Position numbers and translations under genes: made by a program. Under the pieces are notes generated by a model that was not told the origin of the DNA, ran no database searches, and saw only the letters and a program-made list of their open reading frames with translations. From Blattabacterium sp. (Cryptocercus kyebangensis) (GTDB lineage: Bacteria; Bacteroidota; Bacteroidia; Flavobacteriales; Blattabacteriaceae): 64,000 nucleotides of DNA. Positions 9,256 through 18,154 of this stretch are shown here, piece after piece. Position 1 is the first letter of the stretch. Each line of letters begins with the position of its first letter. The stretch lies in NCBI RefSeq assembly GCF_003226855.1, contig NZ_CP029820.1:124001-188000 (forward strand), given 5' to 3'.

Positions 9256-9820
9256 ATTTTTAAAGAAAAAAGTATGAGTCATAGTGACTCCTATATCTAT
9301 TGTAAGATCGTTTTTATGTATTGATTTAATACAATTTATAGGTTCAAATAAACTCAATCCTATTTTTAGGACATTTTTTTTACATAGTGTAAGAAATCTA
9401 TCGTAAAATCCTTTTCCGTAACCAATACGATATCCTTTTAAATCGAAAACTAATAATGGAACAAATATAACTTCAATAAAATAAGGAGGAATAATATTCT
9501 TTTGTATAGGTTCCGGAATTCCATATTTATTTATTTTTATCAATGTTTTTCTATCAAAAAGACAATTATCTATAGATAATTTATGAAAATTTGAATGAGG
9601 AATTGTTATATATTTTTTTTTTATGAAGAAAATTAATAATGAAAAACGTATTTATTTCGTTATTTCTCTGTATGGGTAAAAAAATATGATAATATTTTTT
9701 ATTCCATATGAATAGTTTTTTTACTTGAAAAAATATTTCATAACTTTTTTTTAGTACTTCTTCTCTTGAAAAAGATTTTCTGTAAAATAGATATTTTTTT
9801 CGTAATTTATTTTTATCCAT
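9202..9820 (-). CDS. 5-formyltetrahydrofolate cyclo-ligase, frame broken at an A10 tract
   Basis: Converts 5-formyl-THF to 5,10-methenyl-THF with ATP. The start MDKNKLRKKYLFYRKSFSRE is at 9820. The frame runs to a run of ten adenines on the coding strand (9613-9622), where it shifts and soon stops. One A fewer (or two more) joins it to the downstream frame. The joined product then reads ..HKKKYITIPHSNFHKL.. through the intact nucleotide/folate motif IGYGKGFYDRF, giving about 205 residues, a normal length. Apart from that one site nothing is damaged, so expression by transcriptional slippage is more likely than a dead gene; a very recent pseudogene is the alternative. The alpha/beta hydrolase gene lies five bases upstream. 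Confidence 0.82.
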
Positions 9821-9825
9821 TTTAT

Positions 9826-10635
9826 TTATAATAATAAATCATTTTTTATGAAATTCATGAATTTTTCTAATATCTTGCTTATTTCTTTAGGTTTTTCTAT
9901 ATGGCCCATATGACCTGTTGATATCTCAATGAAATGGCAATTATACCCAAATTTTGCTTCTTCACGTATTCTTTTTTTATGAAGAATTAAATCATGTAAC
10001 CCTATTATATACAATTTTGGAAATTTTGTTTTTTTTAATAAAAATCTTCTGTCTTTTCGAATAGACATTCCTCGTAAAAAAGAAATTGCACTTTTAGAGG
10101 AAGTAGATAAAGTTATTTTTTTTAATAAATTAATTTCTCTTTTCAAAAGATCTAATTTTTTAGGATTAAACAGTTTCTGTATACTAGAAGAGATAAATAA
10201 AGGATAATTATTTATTGCAAATTGTATAGAACGAATTCTATTTCTCTTTTTTTCTTTTGTATCTGATTCTGCAGTAGAATGAAGTAAACATAAACCCAAA
10301 AATATTTCTGGATATTTTTCTGCAAGTGCAAGAGCAATATATCCTCCCATAGAGTGACCAACAAAAATGGATTTTTCTATATTTTCTTTTTCTAAAATAA
10401 ATTTTACTATATCAGCTACTTCTTCCATAGTAAAAATAGTTTTTTCTTCATAGGAGGAACTTTTTCCATGACCAGGAAAGTCAATTAAAAGAATCTTATA
10501 CTCTTCAGAAAATATATCATAAAAAAAATTCCAAATTTCTGAACTTTCCATAAATCCATGTAAAAAAACAATAGATCGTCCATTTCCTTTTATTTTGTAA
10601 TAAATCTTTTTTTTATTATGAAAATATATAAACAT
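9826..10635 (-). CDS. Alpha/beta-fold hydrolase
   Basis: A 269-residue cytoplasmic serine hydrolase of the alpha/beta fold; substrate unknown. The oxyanion-hole motif HGFMES lies at residues 26-31. The nucleophile elbow VGHSMGG gives Ser95. The acid is probably the Asp in IIGLHDLIL near residue 215, and the His is in ISTGHMGHIEKP near 242. This resembles BioH/MhpC/YcdJ-like enzymes, but no catalytic specificity can be assigned. It is five bases from the cyclo-ligase gene and probably cotranscribed with it. Confidence 0.82.
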   Translation of the reverse strand: MFIYFHNKKKIYYKIKGNGRSIVFLHGFMESSEIWNFFYDIFSEEYKILLIDFPGHGKSSSYEEKTIFTMEEVADIVKFILEKENIEKSIFVGHSMGGYIALALAEKYPEIFLGLCLLHSTAESDTKEKKRNRIRSIQFAINNYPLFISSSIQKLFNPKKLDLLKREINLLKKITLSTSSKSAISFLRGMSIRKDRRFLLKKTKFPKLYIIGLHDLILHKKRIREEAKFGYNCHFIEISTGHMGHIEKPKEISKILEKFMNFIKNDLLL

Positions 10636-10726
10636 ATTCTTATATTTAAGAAGAATAAATAACTGAAAAATAGATAACTACTATGAAATATAATTCAAAT
10701 TTAATTACATTTTTTATTATTAAAAA

Positions 10727-11512
10727 ATGAATTTAATAATGTTGTTAACTATAAATATTGGAAATTCCAGTCTACGTTTTGGACTATTTAATAATAATTA
10801 TAATCTGAAATGTAATTTTTCATGGATTATTAATAGTAATCCACATAGATCATTAGATGAATATATTTTATTGTTTAGGAATATATATCAACAATATGGA
10901 ATTTTTTCAAAATTAATACAAAATATTGTTATTGGATCTGTAGTTCCTACTCTTACGAACATTGTAGAACAGTCTTTATATGAAATACACAAAATAAAAC
11001 CGATAATAGTAGATAGATATTCTTTTTCTCCAATAAAACACTATTCTCATCAATTAGGAACAGATTTATATGCTAATGCTATAGCGGCATATACATTATA
11101 CAATAAAAATAAAGAAAATACTTTAGTAATAGATTTTGGAACTTCATTAAGTTTTACATGTATAGATAAATATGGACATCTTAAAGGAGTTATTATTGCC
11201 CCAGGAGTAAATAGTTCATTGTCTGCATTGATTGGTAACACTGCTCAACTTTCAAAAATAAAATTAAAAAAACCTCCTAGTATATTAGGACAATATACTG
11301 AAACATGTATACAAAGTGGGATTATTTATGGATATTTAAGTATGGTAGAAGGTCTTATTAATCGTATTAATAAAGAATTAAAAGAAAATTGTTTTGTAAT
11401 TGCTACTGGAGGCCTTTCTCATATATATACTCCTTTAACTAAAAAAATTCACTTTAAAGATAAGTTGCATACAATAAGAGGATTAAAAATCCTATTTCAT
11501 TGGAATAAATAA
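10727..11512 (+). CDS. coaX: Type III pantothenate kinase
   Basis: Phosphorylates pantothenate, the first step of CoA synthesis. The ASKHA-fold motifs are present: the N-terminal phosphate loop INIGNSSLRFG, the DLYANAIAAY segment, VIDFGTSLSF, and GVIIAPGVNSSLSALI. The length of 261 residues is typical. Two starts are possible: ATG at 10727 (MNLIMLL) or ATG at 10739 (MLLTINIGN). The second gives the spacing to the phosphate loop usual in this family, but the first cannot be excluded. Confidence 0.92.
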   Translation: MNLIMLLTINIGNSSLRFGLFNNNYNLKCNFSWIINSNPHRSLDEYILLFRNIYQQYGIFSKLIQNIVIGSVVPTLTNIVEQSLYEIHKIKPIIVDRYSFSPIKHYSHQLGTDLYANAIAAYTLYNKNKENTLVIDFGTSLSFTCIDKYGHLKGVIIAPGVNSSLSALIGNTAQLSKIKLKKPPSILGQYTETCIQSGIIYGYLSMVEGLINRINKELKENCFVIATGGLSHIYTPLTKKIHFKDKLHTIRGLKILFHWNK

Positions 11513-11529
11513 AATAAATTATGATTTTT

Positions 11530-11934
11530 TTAAATTTCAATAGATTTTCTTATTTTATTTGATAAAATTTTAAAACATTTTTCCGATAAATCTATTCTTC
11601 TTTTAGAAAAATCTCCATCACTTTCTTCATCCATAGGAATTAAGTGTATATGAACATGAGGAATTTCAAATCCAAGAACAAATATTCCTATCCGATTACA
11701 AGGTATTATCTTTTCAAGACCTATAGCTACTTTTCGAGTAAAAGACATAATAGAGATAAATTCTTTTTCTGTAAGAGAAAATATTTTTTCTACATTTTTT
11801 TTTTTGGGAATCACTAAAGTATGTCCAATTTTTACTGGATAAATATCTAAAATAGCTAAATGATCAGAATTTTCTGCTATTTTATAAGCGGAAATTTCAT
11901 TTTTAATTATTTTTGTAAATATATCTCTATTCAC
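11530..11934 (-). CDS. HIT-family nucleotide-binding hydrolase
   Basis: A 134-residue histidine-triad protein, a family that hydrolyses nucleoside phosphoramidates or dinucleotides. The triad HVHIHLIP places His at 93, 95 and 97. DIYPVKIGHTLVIPK near residue 30 is the usual second motif. The start overlaps the greA stop by eight bases, giving translational coupling. The greA-HIT pair is frequent in Flavobacteriia. The in vivo substrate is unknown. Confidence 0.92.
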   Translation of the reverse strand: MNRDIFTKIIKNEISAYKIAENSDHLAILDIYPVKIGHTLVIPKKKNVEKIFSLTEKEFISIMSFTRKVAIGLEKIIPCNRIGIFVLGFEIPHVHIHLIPMDEESDGDFSKRRIDLSEKCFKILSNKIRKSIEI

Positions 11935-12409
11935 TAAATCCTATTTCTAAAATTTCGTAATCAAGTATCATCTTATTAGGTAAATGAATATGGGCCATTT
12001 CTCCTACTTTTTTACCAAGTAACCCTGTAGATATAGGAGTATTTATAGAAATTTTACCTGATTTTAAATCGGCTTCTCCTTCTGGAACTAAGGTATATAT
12101 TTGTTCTCCTCCATAGGTTATATTTTTAACTCTTACTGTAGATAAAATAGAGACTCTAGTTCTATTTATTTGTGATTCATCTATAATTCTTGCATTGAAT
12201 AGTTTTTTTTTTAATTTAGCTATATTCATTTCTAAGAATCCTTGTGCTTCTTTTATTGCATCATATTCTGCATTTTCTGAAATATCTCCTTTATCTCTTG
12301 CTTCAGCTATTTGCATTGATATTTTTGGCCGTTCTATATTTTCTAGTCTTTCTATTTCTTGTTGTAATTTTTTTAATCCTCCTTTAGTTATATATTCGAA
12401 TTTTTCCAT
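11927..12409 (-). CDS. greA: Transcription elongation factor GreA
   Basis: Rescues backtracked RNA polymerase by stimulating transcript cleavage. The 160-residue protein has the N-terminal coiled coil (LKKLQQEIERLENIERPKIS) and the acidic tip with the conserved segment ARDKGDISENAEYDAIKEAQ at about residues 38-57. It ends with the FKBP-like C-terminal domain (SPISTGLLGKK-type: INTPISTGLLGKKVGE). It is upstream of and overlaps the HIT gene. If polymerase slips on poly(A) tracts here, GreA is relevant to how stalled complexes are resolved, but that link is speculative. Confidence 0.96.
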   Translation of the reverse strand: MEKFEYITKGGLKKLQQEIERLENIERPKISMQIAEARDKGDISENAEYDAIKEAQGFLEMNIAKLKKKLFNARIIDESQINRTRVSILSTVRVKNITYGGEQIYTLVPEGEADLKSGKISINTPISTGLLGKKVGEMAHIHLPNKMILDYEILEIGFSE

Positions 12410-12579
12410 AATTTTTCATTATTATTGTATCTTATTTTTTTCATTTATTCATTTATATTATATATAAAGTTAATTGATTTTGGGAATAATAATAAATTGT
12501 ATAAAAAATTATTTTTAATTCAATTATTGGTTTATACATGAAAATTTGGAAAATATTTTTTTCTTAAAAAAAATAAAAT

Positions 12580-13050
12580 ATGACTTTTTTTGTTAAGTTT
12601 TTTTTCATTATTTCATTATCGATAATATCGCAAATTACAGGAAAAGTGATTAAAATTTATGATGGAGATACTTTTAAAATTTATGAAAAAAAAATGAAAG
12701 ATTACAAAATAAGGATTTCGGATATAGATTGCCCAGAAAAAAATCAAGCTTATGGGATAATAGCAAAAAATTTTTTAATAAAAAAAATTTTGAATAAAAT
12801 AGTTATAATTAAAAATGTGAAAAGAGATAGATACAATCGTTTTGTTGGATTAGTCCTTTATGAGAATAATAAAGATTTAGGGAAGGAGATACTAAAATCA
12901 GGTTTAGCTTGGGTATGGAAATTTTCTAAAAATATTCAATATAAAAAAATAGAAAATATAGCGAAAAAAAATAAAATGGGATTATGGAGGGAAAAGAACC
13001 CTATTAATCCATATTACTGGAGAAAAAGTAAAAAATTATTCTATTCGTGA
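12580..13050 (+). CDS. Thermonuclease-like nuclease with a signal sequence
   Basis: A Staphylococcal-nuclease-fold protein of 156 residues. The first 18-20 residues form a hydrophobic signal or anchor segment, so it is probably exported. The expected catalytic set is complete: Arg45, Asp50 and Glu53 in RISDIDCPE, and Arg87 in RDRYNRF, spaced as in S. aureus nuclease. It therefore looks active, cleaving DNA or RNA in a Ca2+-dependent way. The role in an endosymbiont is unclear; nucleotide scavenging in the periplasm is one guess. Its last 15 bases overlap convergent murA. Confidence 0.87.
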   Translation: MTFFVKFFFIISLSIISQITGKVIKIYDGDTFKIYEKKMKDYKIRISDIDCPEKNQAYGIIAKNFLIKKILNKIVIIKNVKRDRYNRFVGLVLYENNKDLGKEILKSGLAWVWKFSKNIQYKKIENIAKKNKMGLWREKNPINPYYWRKSKKLFYS

Positions 13051-14343
13051 AATATTTGCTCCTAAAATACGTAATCGTTGATCAATATTTTCATATCCTC
13101 TATCTATTTGTTCTATATTTTTTATTATGCTAGTTCCTTTAGCAGAAAGTGCTGCTATTAAAAGGGATATACCTGCACGTATGTCTGGAGAATTTAAGAT
13201 AGATCCTCGCAAAAAAGATTGATGATTTAATCCAATAATAGTTGCTCTATGAGGATCACATAATATTATTTGTGCACCCATTTCAATCAGTTTATCTACA
13301 AAAAATAATCTGCTTTCGAACATTTTTTGATGAATCAAAACACTTCCTTTTGCTTGAGTGGCTACAACTGTTAAAATACTTAACAAATCTGGAGTTAATC
13401 CTGGCCATGGGGAATCGGATATTGTTAATATAGCGTTATTTAATAATTTTTTTATTCTATAATATTTTTGAGATGGAATATAAATATCATCATTTTTTTT
13501 TTCTAATTTTATTCCCATTTTTTTAAATGTATTTGGAATTATTCCTAGATTTTTCCAACTAACATTTCGAATTTTTATTTCGGAACTAGTAATTGCTGCT
13601 AATCCTATCCAACTTCCTATTTCTACCATATCAGGTAAAATGGTATGTGTGCATCCACTTAATTCTGTAACTCCGATAATATGAATTAAATTAGAACCTA
13701 TTCCTTTTATTTTGGCTCCCATTCTATTCAATAATCTACATAATTGTTGAATATATGGTTCACAAGCAGCATTATAAATAGTTGTTTTTCCTTTAGCTAA
13801 AGTGGAGGCCATGATAATATTCGCTGTCCCTGTTACAGAAGCTTCTTCTAGAAGAAGATATTGGCCTGTTAAATATTTAGAATAAATATAGAAATATTTA
13901 TCTTCTTTATAATCTATATGACTTCCTAAGGATTCAAACCCTCTTAAATGAATATCTAAACGTCTACGACCAATTCTATCCCCTCCTGGAATTGGCATAC
14001 ATACTTTTCCAAATCTAGCTAATAAAGGACCAGCAATCATGACAGACCCCCTAATAGATTTTCCATACTCACTAAAAAATTTTTTCGTGTTTAAATATTC
14101 AAGGTAAATGTCTTTTGCTTGAAAAGTATAATCTCCAATATTATTTTTTTTTACTAGAACTCCTAAATTTTTAAGAATTTTTATCAAACATTTAACATCT
14201 CCTATTTCTGGAATATTTTTTATTCTTATTTTTTCTGATGTCAATAAAACTGCACATAAAACTTGTAAAGCTTCATTTTTTGCTCCTTGTGGTTTTATTT
14301 CTCCACTTAAAAAATTTCCACCTTCTATTTTAAAAGAAGCCAT
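13036..14343 (-). CDS. murA: UDP-N-acetylglucosamine 1-carboxyvinyltransferase, Asp-type
   Basis: Transfers enolpyruvate from PEP to UDP-GlcNAc, the first committed peptidoglycan step. The 435-residue protein has Lys22 in GAKNEALQ and the two inverse alpha/beta domains. The active-site loop reads PGGDRIGRRRLD, so residue 122 is Asp where E. coli has the fosfomycin-alkylated Cys115. Asp-type MurA is catalytically competent and fosfomycin-insensitive in other bacteria. It is followed on the same strand, upstream, by DUF4290 (12 bases away), CDF and uvrD. Confidence 0.95.
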   Translation of the reverse strand: MASFKIEGGNFLSGEIKPQGAKNEALQVLCAVLLTSEKIRIKNIPEIGDVKCLIKILKNLGVLVKKNNIGDYTFQAKDIYLEYLNTKKFFSEYGKSIRGSVMIAGPLLARFGKVCMPIPGGDRIGRRRLDIHLRGFESLGSHIDYKEDKYFYIYSKYLTGQYLLLEEASVTGTANIIMASTLAKGKTTIYNAACEPYIQQLCRLLNRMGAKIKGIGSNLIHIIGVTELSGCTHTILPDMVEIGSWIGLAAITSSEIKIRNVSWKNLGIIPNTFKKMGIKLEKKNDDIYIPSQKYYRIKKLLNNAILTISDSPWPGLTPDLLSILTVVATQAKGSVLIHQKMFESRLFFVDKLIEMGAQIILCDPHRATIIGLNHQSFLRGSILNSPDIRAGISLLIAALSAKGTSIIKNIEQIDRGYENIDQRLRILGANISRIE

Positions 14344-14355
14344 TATTTTTCATAT

Positions 14356-14949
14356 TCATGTTTTTTTTCTCATATAATTTTTTTTTCTTTTGGGATTTAA
14401 AAGATAGGAATATTGTAATAATGGATTTGTTTTATTCATTAAACAAATTTTTCCTTTTGAAAGGTCTTTTAAATCTTTAAATATGACACCATCTTCTACA
14501 ATATTTTTATTCCATCTTAAATAATTTTTCTTCATGGTATTTGCTATAGCATAGAATAATCCTTCTTTTTTTTTACTATTTTTACAATGTATGGCTACAT
14601 GTATCATATTTCTTATAATTTTTCCATAATATCGAAAATCGGTTAAATATTCAGGGTATACAACTTTTTTATAATGATAAATTTTTCTTTTTTCTGGATT
14701 TGGTTTTGGAAAAGGTGGATCAATGTCCAATTGGTATTTAGACATAATAAATAATTGATTCCATAATTTATGTTGAAAATAAGGAATTTTAAATCTAGGA
14801 TTGGAATACGTCATTAATTTAATGATACTCCATGCGCAACGATTACGTTCTTTTCTATTTTTTATTTTTATCGCATAATCGATCATTTTATGAATATTTC
14901 TTCCATATTCTGGTATAACTAATTTAAAACGATTAGTATTATATTCCAT
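14356..14949 (-). CDS. DUF4290-family protein
   Basis: A 197-residue protein of a family found in Bacteroidetes and without a known function. It starts MEYNTNRFKLVIPEYGRNI and contains the segments KHKLWNQLFIMSKYQLDID (written QHKLWNQLF here) and FRYYGKIIRNMI. The C-terminus is very basic (NPKRKKNYMRKKT). No signal peptide or membrane helix is visible, so it is presumably cytoplasmic. It is usually adjacent to murA in Flavobacteriia, as here. It overlaps the upstream CDF gene by 11 bases. Confidence 0.88.
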   Translation of the reverse strand: MEYNTNRFKLVIPEYGRNIHKMIDYAIKIKNRKERNRCAWSIIKLMTYSNPRFKIPYFQHKLWNQLFIMSKYQLDIDPPFPKPNPEKRKIYHYKKVVYPEYLTDFRYYGKIIRNMIHVAIHCKNSKKKEGLFYAIANTMKKNYLRWNKNIVEDGVIFKDLKDLSKGKICLMNKTNPLLQYSYLLNPKRKKNYMRKKT

Positions 14950-15973
14950 ATTTATTTTTTTTTATAAAAATAAGATCTTTTCTTCTATTATTATTGTAAT
15001 ATGAAGTTTTATCTAACGTCCAAAGAATTTTTTTTTGAAAAAAATTTTTTCTAACTCTACATGAATTATTGAAACAGGTGAAACAATGATTTTCTGTGCA
15101 AGCATCTACGTGTACAGATAATTCTACTTTATTTCCAAATTTATCTTTTGTTAATTTTGTTAATTTTAGGACTTCTTGATTAGCATCTTTTATATTAAAA
15201 AACCATGGGACAGTTAGATGACAATCAATATGTAAAGAACTTCCATATTTAATGATTTTTAAATGATGAAGATCAATCCAATGAATATCTCTTTTTTCAT
15301 TTATATAAAAAGATAACTTTTTTAAAAGTTTTTTATCAGATTCATCCATAATTCCAGCCGTAGCATATCTTAATAATTTTAACCCTGTATAAAAAATTAG
15401 AGAGGAAAAAATAATAGAAATAATAGAATCAATCCATATACATTTAGTTATATTTAGTAATATTAATCCTATCACTAGACCAAAAGTAGAATAGGTATCT
15501 ATTTGAAGATGTTTTCCACTAGCTATTAACGTTAAAGCTCCATTTTTATTTCCTATTTTACAGACAAAAATACCTAAAAAGTAATTAATAATTGCTGTGA
15601 AAGACATTAAATAAACTCCATAATCTAATCTTAGGAAGAAGATCGTTTCATGATTTTTTACACGTATAAAAGTTTTTATAAAAATGATAATTCCTACGAA
15701 AAAAATTAAAAAACCTTCTATTGCTGTGGATATAAATTCTATTTTTCCATGACCATATGGATGATTGTGATCTTTAGGTAAAGAAGATACATAAAGACTA
15801 TATAATCCTATAAATCCACTAATTATATTGGTTATGCTTTCCATAGCATCACTAAATATAGAAATAGAAGAAGTTATATGCCAAGTAATTAATTTAATGA
15901 AAAATAAAATTACTGCTACGAAACAAATTAGTTTTTGTAGACTAAAATTTACTTTTATCTTTTTATCTTCCAT
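14939..15973 (-). CDS. Cation diffusion facilitator transporter
   Basis: Inner-membrane exporter of divalent metals (Zn2+, Fe2+, Mn2+ or Co2+; specificity not readable). The 344-residue protein has about six membrane helices. Helix 2 carries SDAMESITN; the DHNHPYGHGKIEF loop and the helix-5 GKHLQIDTYSTFG segment also occur. A cytoplasmic C-terminal domain follows, ending in a Cys-rich stretch DACTENHCFTCFNNSC seen in Bacteroidetes members. It lies 23 bases after uvrD and overlaps DUF4290, suggesting an operon. Confidence 0.88.
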   Translation of the reverse strand: MEDKKIKVNFSLQKLICFVAVILFFIKLITWHITSSISIFSDAMESITNIISGFIGLYSLYVSSLPKDHNHPYGHGKIEFISTAIEGFLIFFVGIIIFIKTFIRVKNHETIFFLRLDYGVYLMSFTAIINYFLGIFVCKIGNKNGALTLIASGKHLQIDTYSTFGLVIGLILLNITKCIWIDSIISIIFSSLIFYTGLKLLRYATAGIMDESDKKLLKKLSFYINEKRDIHWIDLHHLKIIKYGSSLHIDCHLTVPWFFNIKDANQEVLKLTKLTKDKFGNKVELSVHVDACTENHCFTCFNNSCRVRKNFFQKKILWTLDKTSYYNNNRRKDLIFIKKNKYGI

Positions 15974-15996
15974 AATAAAAATGGATGGAAAAAAGT

Positions 15997-18108
15997 TTAT
16001 GAATAAATAATCAGTTTAGCTAATTTTAGTAAAATTTTCTTTTCTCCTGATTGTTGAAATTTAATTATAGCTATTTCATTTTGTCTTTGTATATCTAGAA
16101 TTGTTCCTATTCCAAAATTTTTGTGAAATACTTTTATTCCTTTTTTTATTAATGTTTTTTCATAATCAGTTTTTTTTAATTTGTATGAATAATTAGGAAT
16201 TGATATTTTTTTTTTTTCAATAAACTTTTCATTGAGTTCATGAATAAAACGACTAGGAATATTCACAATTTTTTTACCCCATAAAAAACGATATTTTGTA
16301 TAAGTTAATACAGCTTTTTTTTGAGCTCTGGTTAAAGCAACATAGAATAAACGACGTTCTTCTTCAAGTTTTAATTGGTTTTCTAAACTAGATTTTGAAG
16401 GAAATAAATTTTCTTCTAACCCTGTAATAAAAATAACTGGAAACTCTAACCCTTTAGATAAATGAATTGTCATTAACGAAACTTTATTTTCTTCTTCATT
16501 TTCATTTATTCCTTCTTTTAAAGAAAAATTTTGTAAAAAACCAGATAAACTTATATCTCCATTTTCTTTTAATTGTTTTTGATCATTAATATAATGAGAT
16601 ATATTATCCAATATAAGTTTAAAATTATCATGATTATAATTGTTCTTTTTGTTTTCTTTCAATAAAAAATTAATTATATATTTGGCTATTGTATATGTAT
16701 TTTTATCTTTTAATTTTAAACGAAAATTTTCTATTATAAAAATTAAATTTTCTAATTTATCTTTTGTTTTTTTATGTATTTTTATGTACGGATGATATAT
16801 ATTCAGATTTTTTAAAATATTATATATAGTTTTATTCTCTTTTTGAGAGAATATTAATATTAATTTAATAGTTTTTTTATTGTTTATTTTTTTTTTGATT
16901 ATTCTTAATAAAGATTCCTCATCTTTTTGGTTATTGATAATTCTAAAATAAGCTAATAAATCTTGAATTTCTTTACGTTTATAAAATGATATAGATCCAC
17001 CTATTTTATAGGGTATATTTTTTTCTTTCATTGCATATTCTAGAATATGGGATTGTGTATTTGTTCTATAAAGAATAGCAAAGTCTTTGTTTTGAAATTT
17101 TTTAATTTTTTTCTGAAAAAGGATATAATCAGCAATATATTGTGCTTCTTCTTTTTCTGAAAAAGCCCCATATATTTTTATTTCATCTCCTTTTTCGTTT
17201 TTGGTCCAAACTTTTTTAAAAAGTTGATTTTTATTAAAAGAAATAATTTTATTAGAGGCCTCTACTATGTGATTAGTGGAACGATAATTTTGTTCAAGAC
17301 GAAAAATTTTGGCTTCATTGTATTCTTTATGAAAATTTAAAATATTTGAAATATTTGCTCCCCGAAAAGCATAAATACTTTGCGCATCATCGCCTACTGC
17401 AAAAATATTTCTATATTTATAGGATAATTTTTTAATGATAGTGCTTTGAGAAAAATTGGTATCCTGATATTCATCAATCAGTATATATTGAAATTTTTCT
17501 TGGTATTTATGCAGTACATTTGGAAAACGAAAAAATAAATAATTTGTATGAAGCAGTATATCATCAAAATCTAAAGCTTCGGCTTTTGAGCATCTTTTTA
17601 CATAAATTTCATAAATTTTTTTTATATCCTTATAATAGAATTTTTCTTTTTTTCTTAATTTATCGAATAAATTATTTTTATATTCAGATATTTTTTTTCT
17701 AATATTTATGGGACTAAAAGATGTTTTAAAATTTGTATCGTCTAATATTTTTTTTATAACATTTTCTGAATCTCTTTGATCATAAATAGTATAATTAGAT
17801 TTGTAACCAAGCCAATGAGATTCTTTTCGTAAAATTCCAGAAAATATAGAATGAAAAGTTCCTAATGAAATTAAACTAAAATCAGTTTTATTCATCATAT
17901 TTGAAATACGATTTTTCATTTCTTTAGCCGCTTTATTAGTAAAAGTTAAAGCCAATATATTAGATGGATTTATTCCTAAATTATTGATCATATGAACAAT
18001 CCTATGTGTTATAATACGTGTTTTTCCAGATCCAGCTCCAGCAATAACAAGAACTGGCCCTTTAATTGTTTTTATAATTTTACGTTGTAAACTATTCAAA
18101 CTATACAT
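15997..18108 (-). CDS. uvrD: UvrD/PcrA-type DNA helicase
   Basis: Superfamily 1A 3'-5' DNA helicase for nucleotide excision and mismatch repair. At 703 residues it is near family length. Visible motifs: Walker A AGAGSGKTRII (about 23-33), motif Ia ALTFTNKAAKEM, motif II DEYQDTN, motif III GDDAQSIYAFRGA, motif IV EQNYRS, motif V TIHLSKGLEFPVVF-type (TIHLSKGLEFPVIF) and motif VI ALTRAQKKAVL. The C-terminus carries a short Tudor-like tail with KVFHKNFGIGTILDIQ. It is probably the first gene of the run that continues through CDF, DUF4290 and murA. Confidence 0.93.
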   Translation of the reverse strand: MYSLNSLQRKIIKTIKGPVLVIAGAGSGKTRIITHRIVHMINNLGINPSNILALTFTNKAAKEMKNRISNMMNKTDFSLISLGTFHSIFSGILRKESHWLGYKSNYTIYDQRDSENVIKKILDDTNFKTSFSPINIRKKISEYKNNLFDKLRKKEKFYYKDIKKIYEIYVKRCSKAEALDFDDILLHTNYLFFRFPNVLHKYQEKFQYILIDEYQDTNFSQSTIIKKLSYKYRNIFAVGDDAQSIYAFRGANISNILNFHKEYNEAKIFRLEQNYRSTNHIVEASNKIISFNKNQLFKKVWTKNEKGDEIKIYGAFSEKEEAQYIADYILFQKKIKKFQNKDFAILYRTNTQSHILEYAMKEKNIPYKIGGSISFYKRKEIQDLLAYFRIINNQKDEESLLRIIKKKINNKKTIKLILIFSQKENKTIYNILKNLNIYHPYIKIHKKTKDKLENLIFIIENFRLKLKDKNTYTIAKYIINFLLKENKKNNYNHDNFKLILDNISHYINDQKQLKENGDISLSGFLQNFSLKEGINENEEENKVSLMTIHLSKGLEFPVIFITGLEENLFPSKSSLENQLKLEEERRLFYVALTRAQKKAVLTYTKYRFLWGKKIVNIPSRFIHELNEKFIEKKKISIPNYSYKLKKTDYEKTLIKKGIKVFHKNFGIGTILDIQRQNEIAIIKFQQSGEKKILLKLAKLIIYS

Positions 18109-18154
18109 ATATATATATCATTCATGTTTTTAGATTTCTTGCAAATCAACTAAC

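Noticed and set aside
9202..9543. Separate short gene at the 3' part of the cyclo-ligase
   Set aside because: It lacks its own start context and carries the C-terminal half of the same enzyme, so it belongs to the frameshifted gene.
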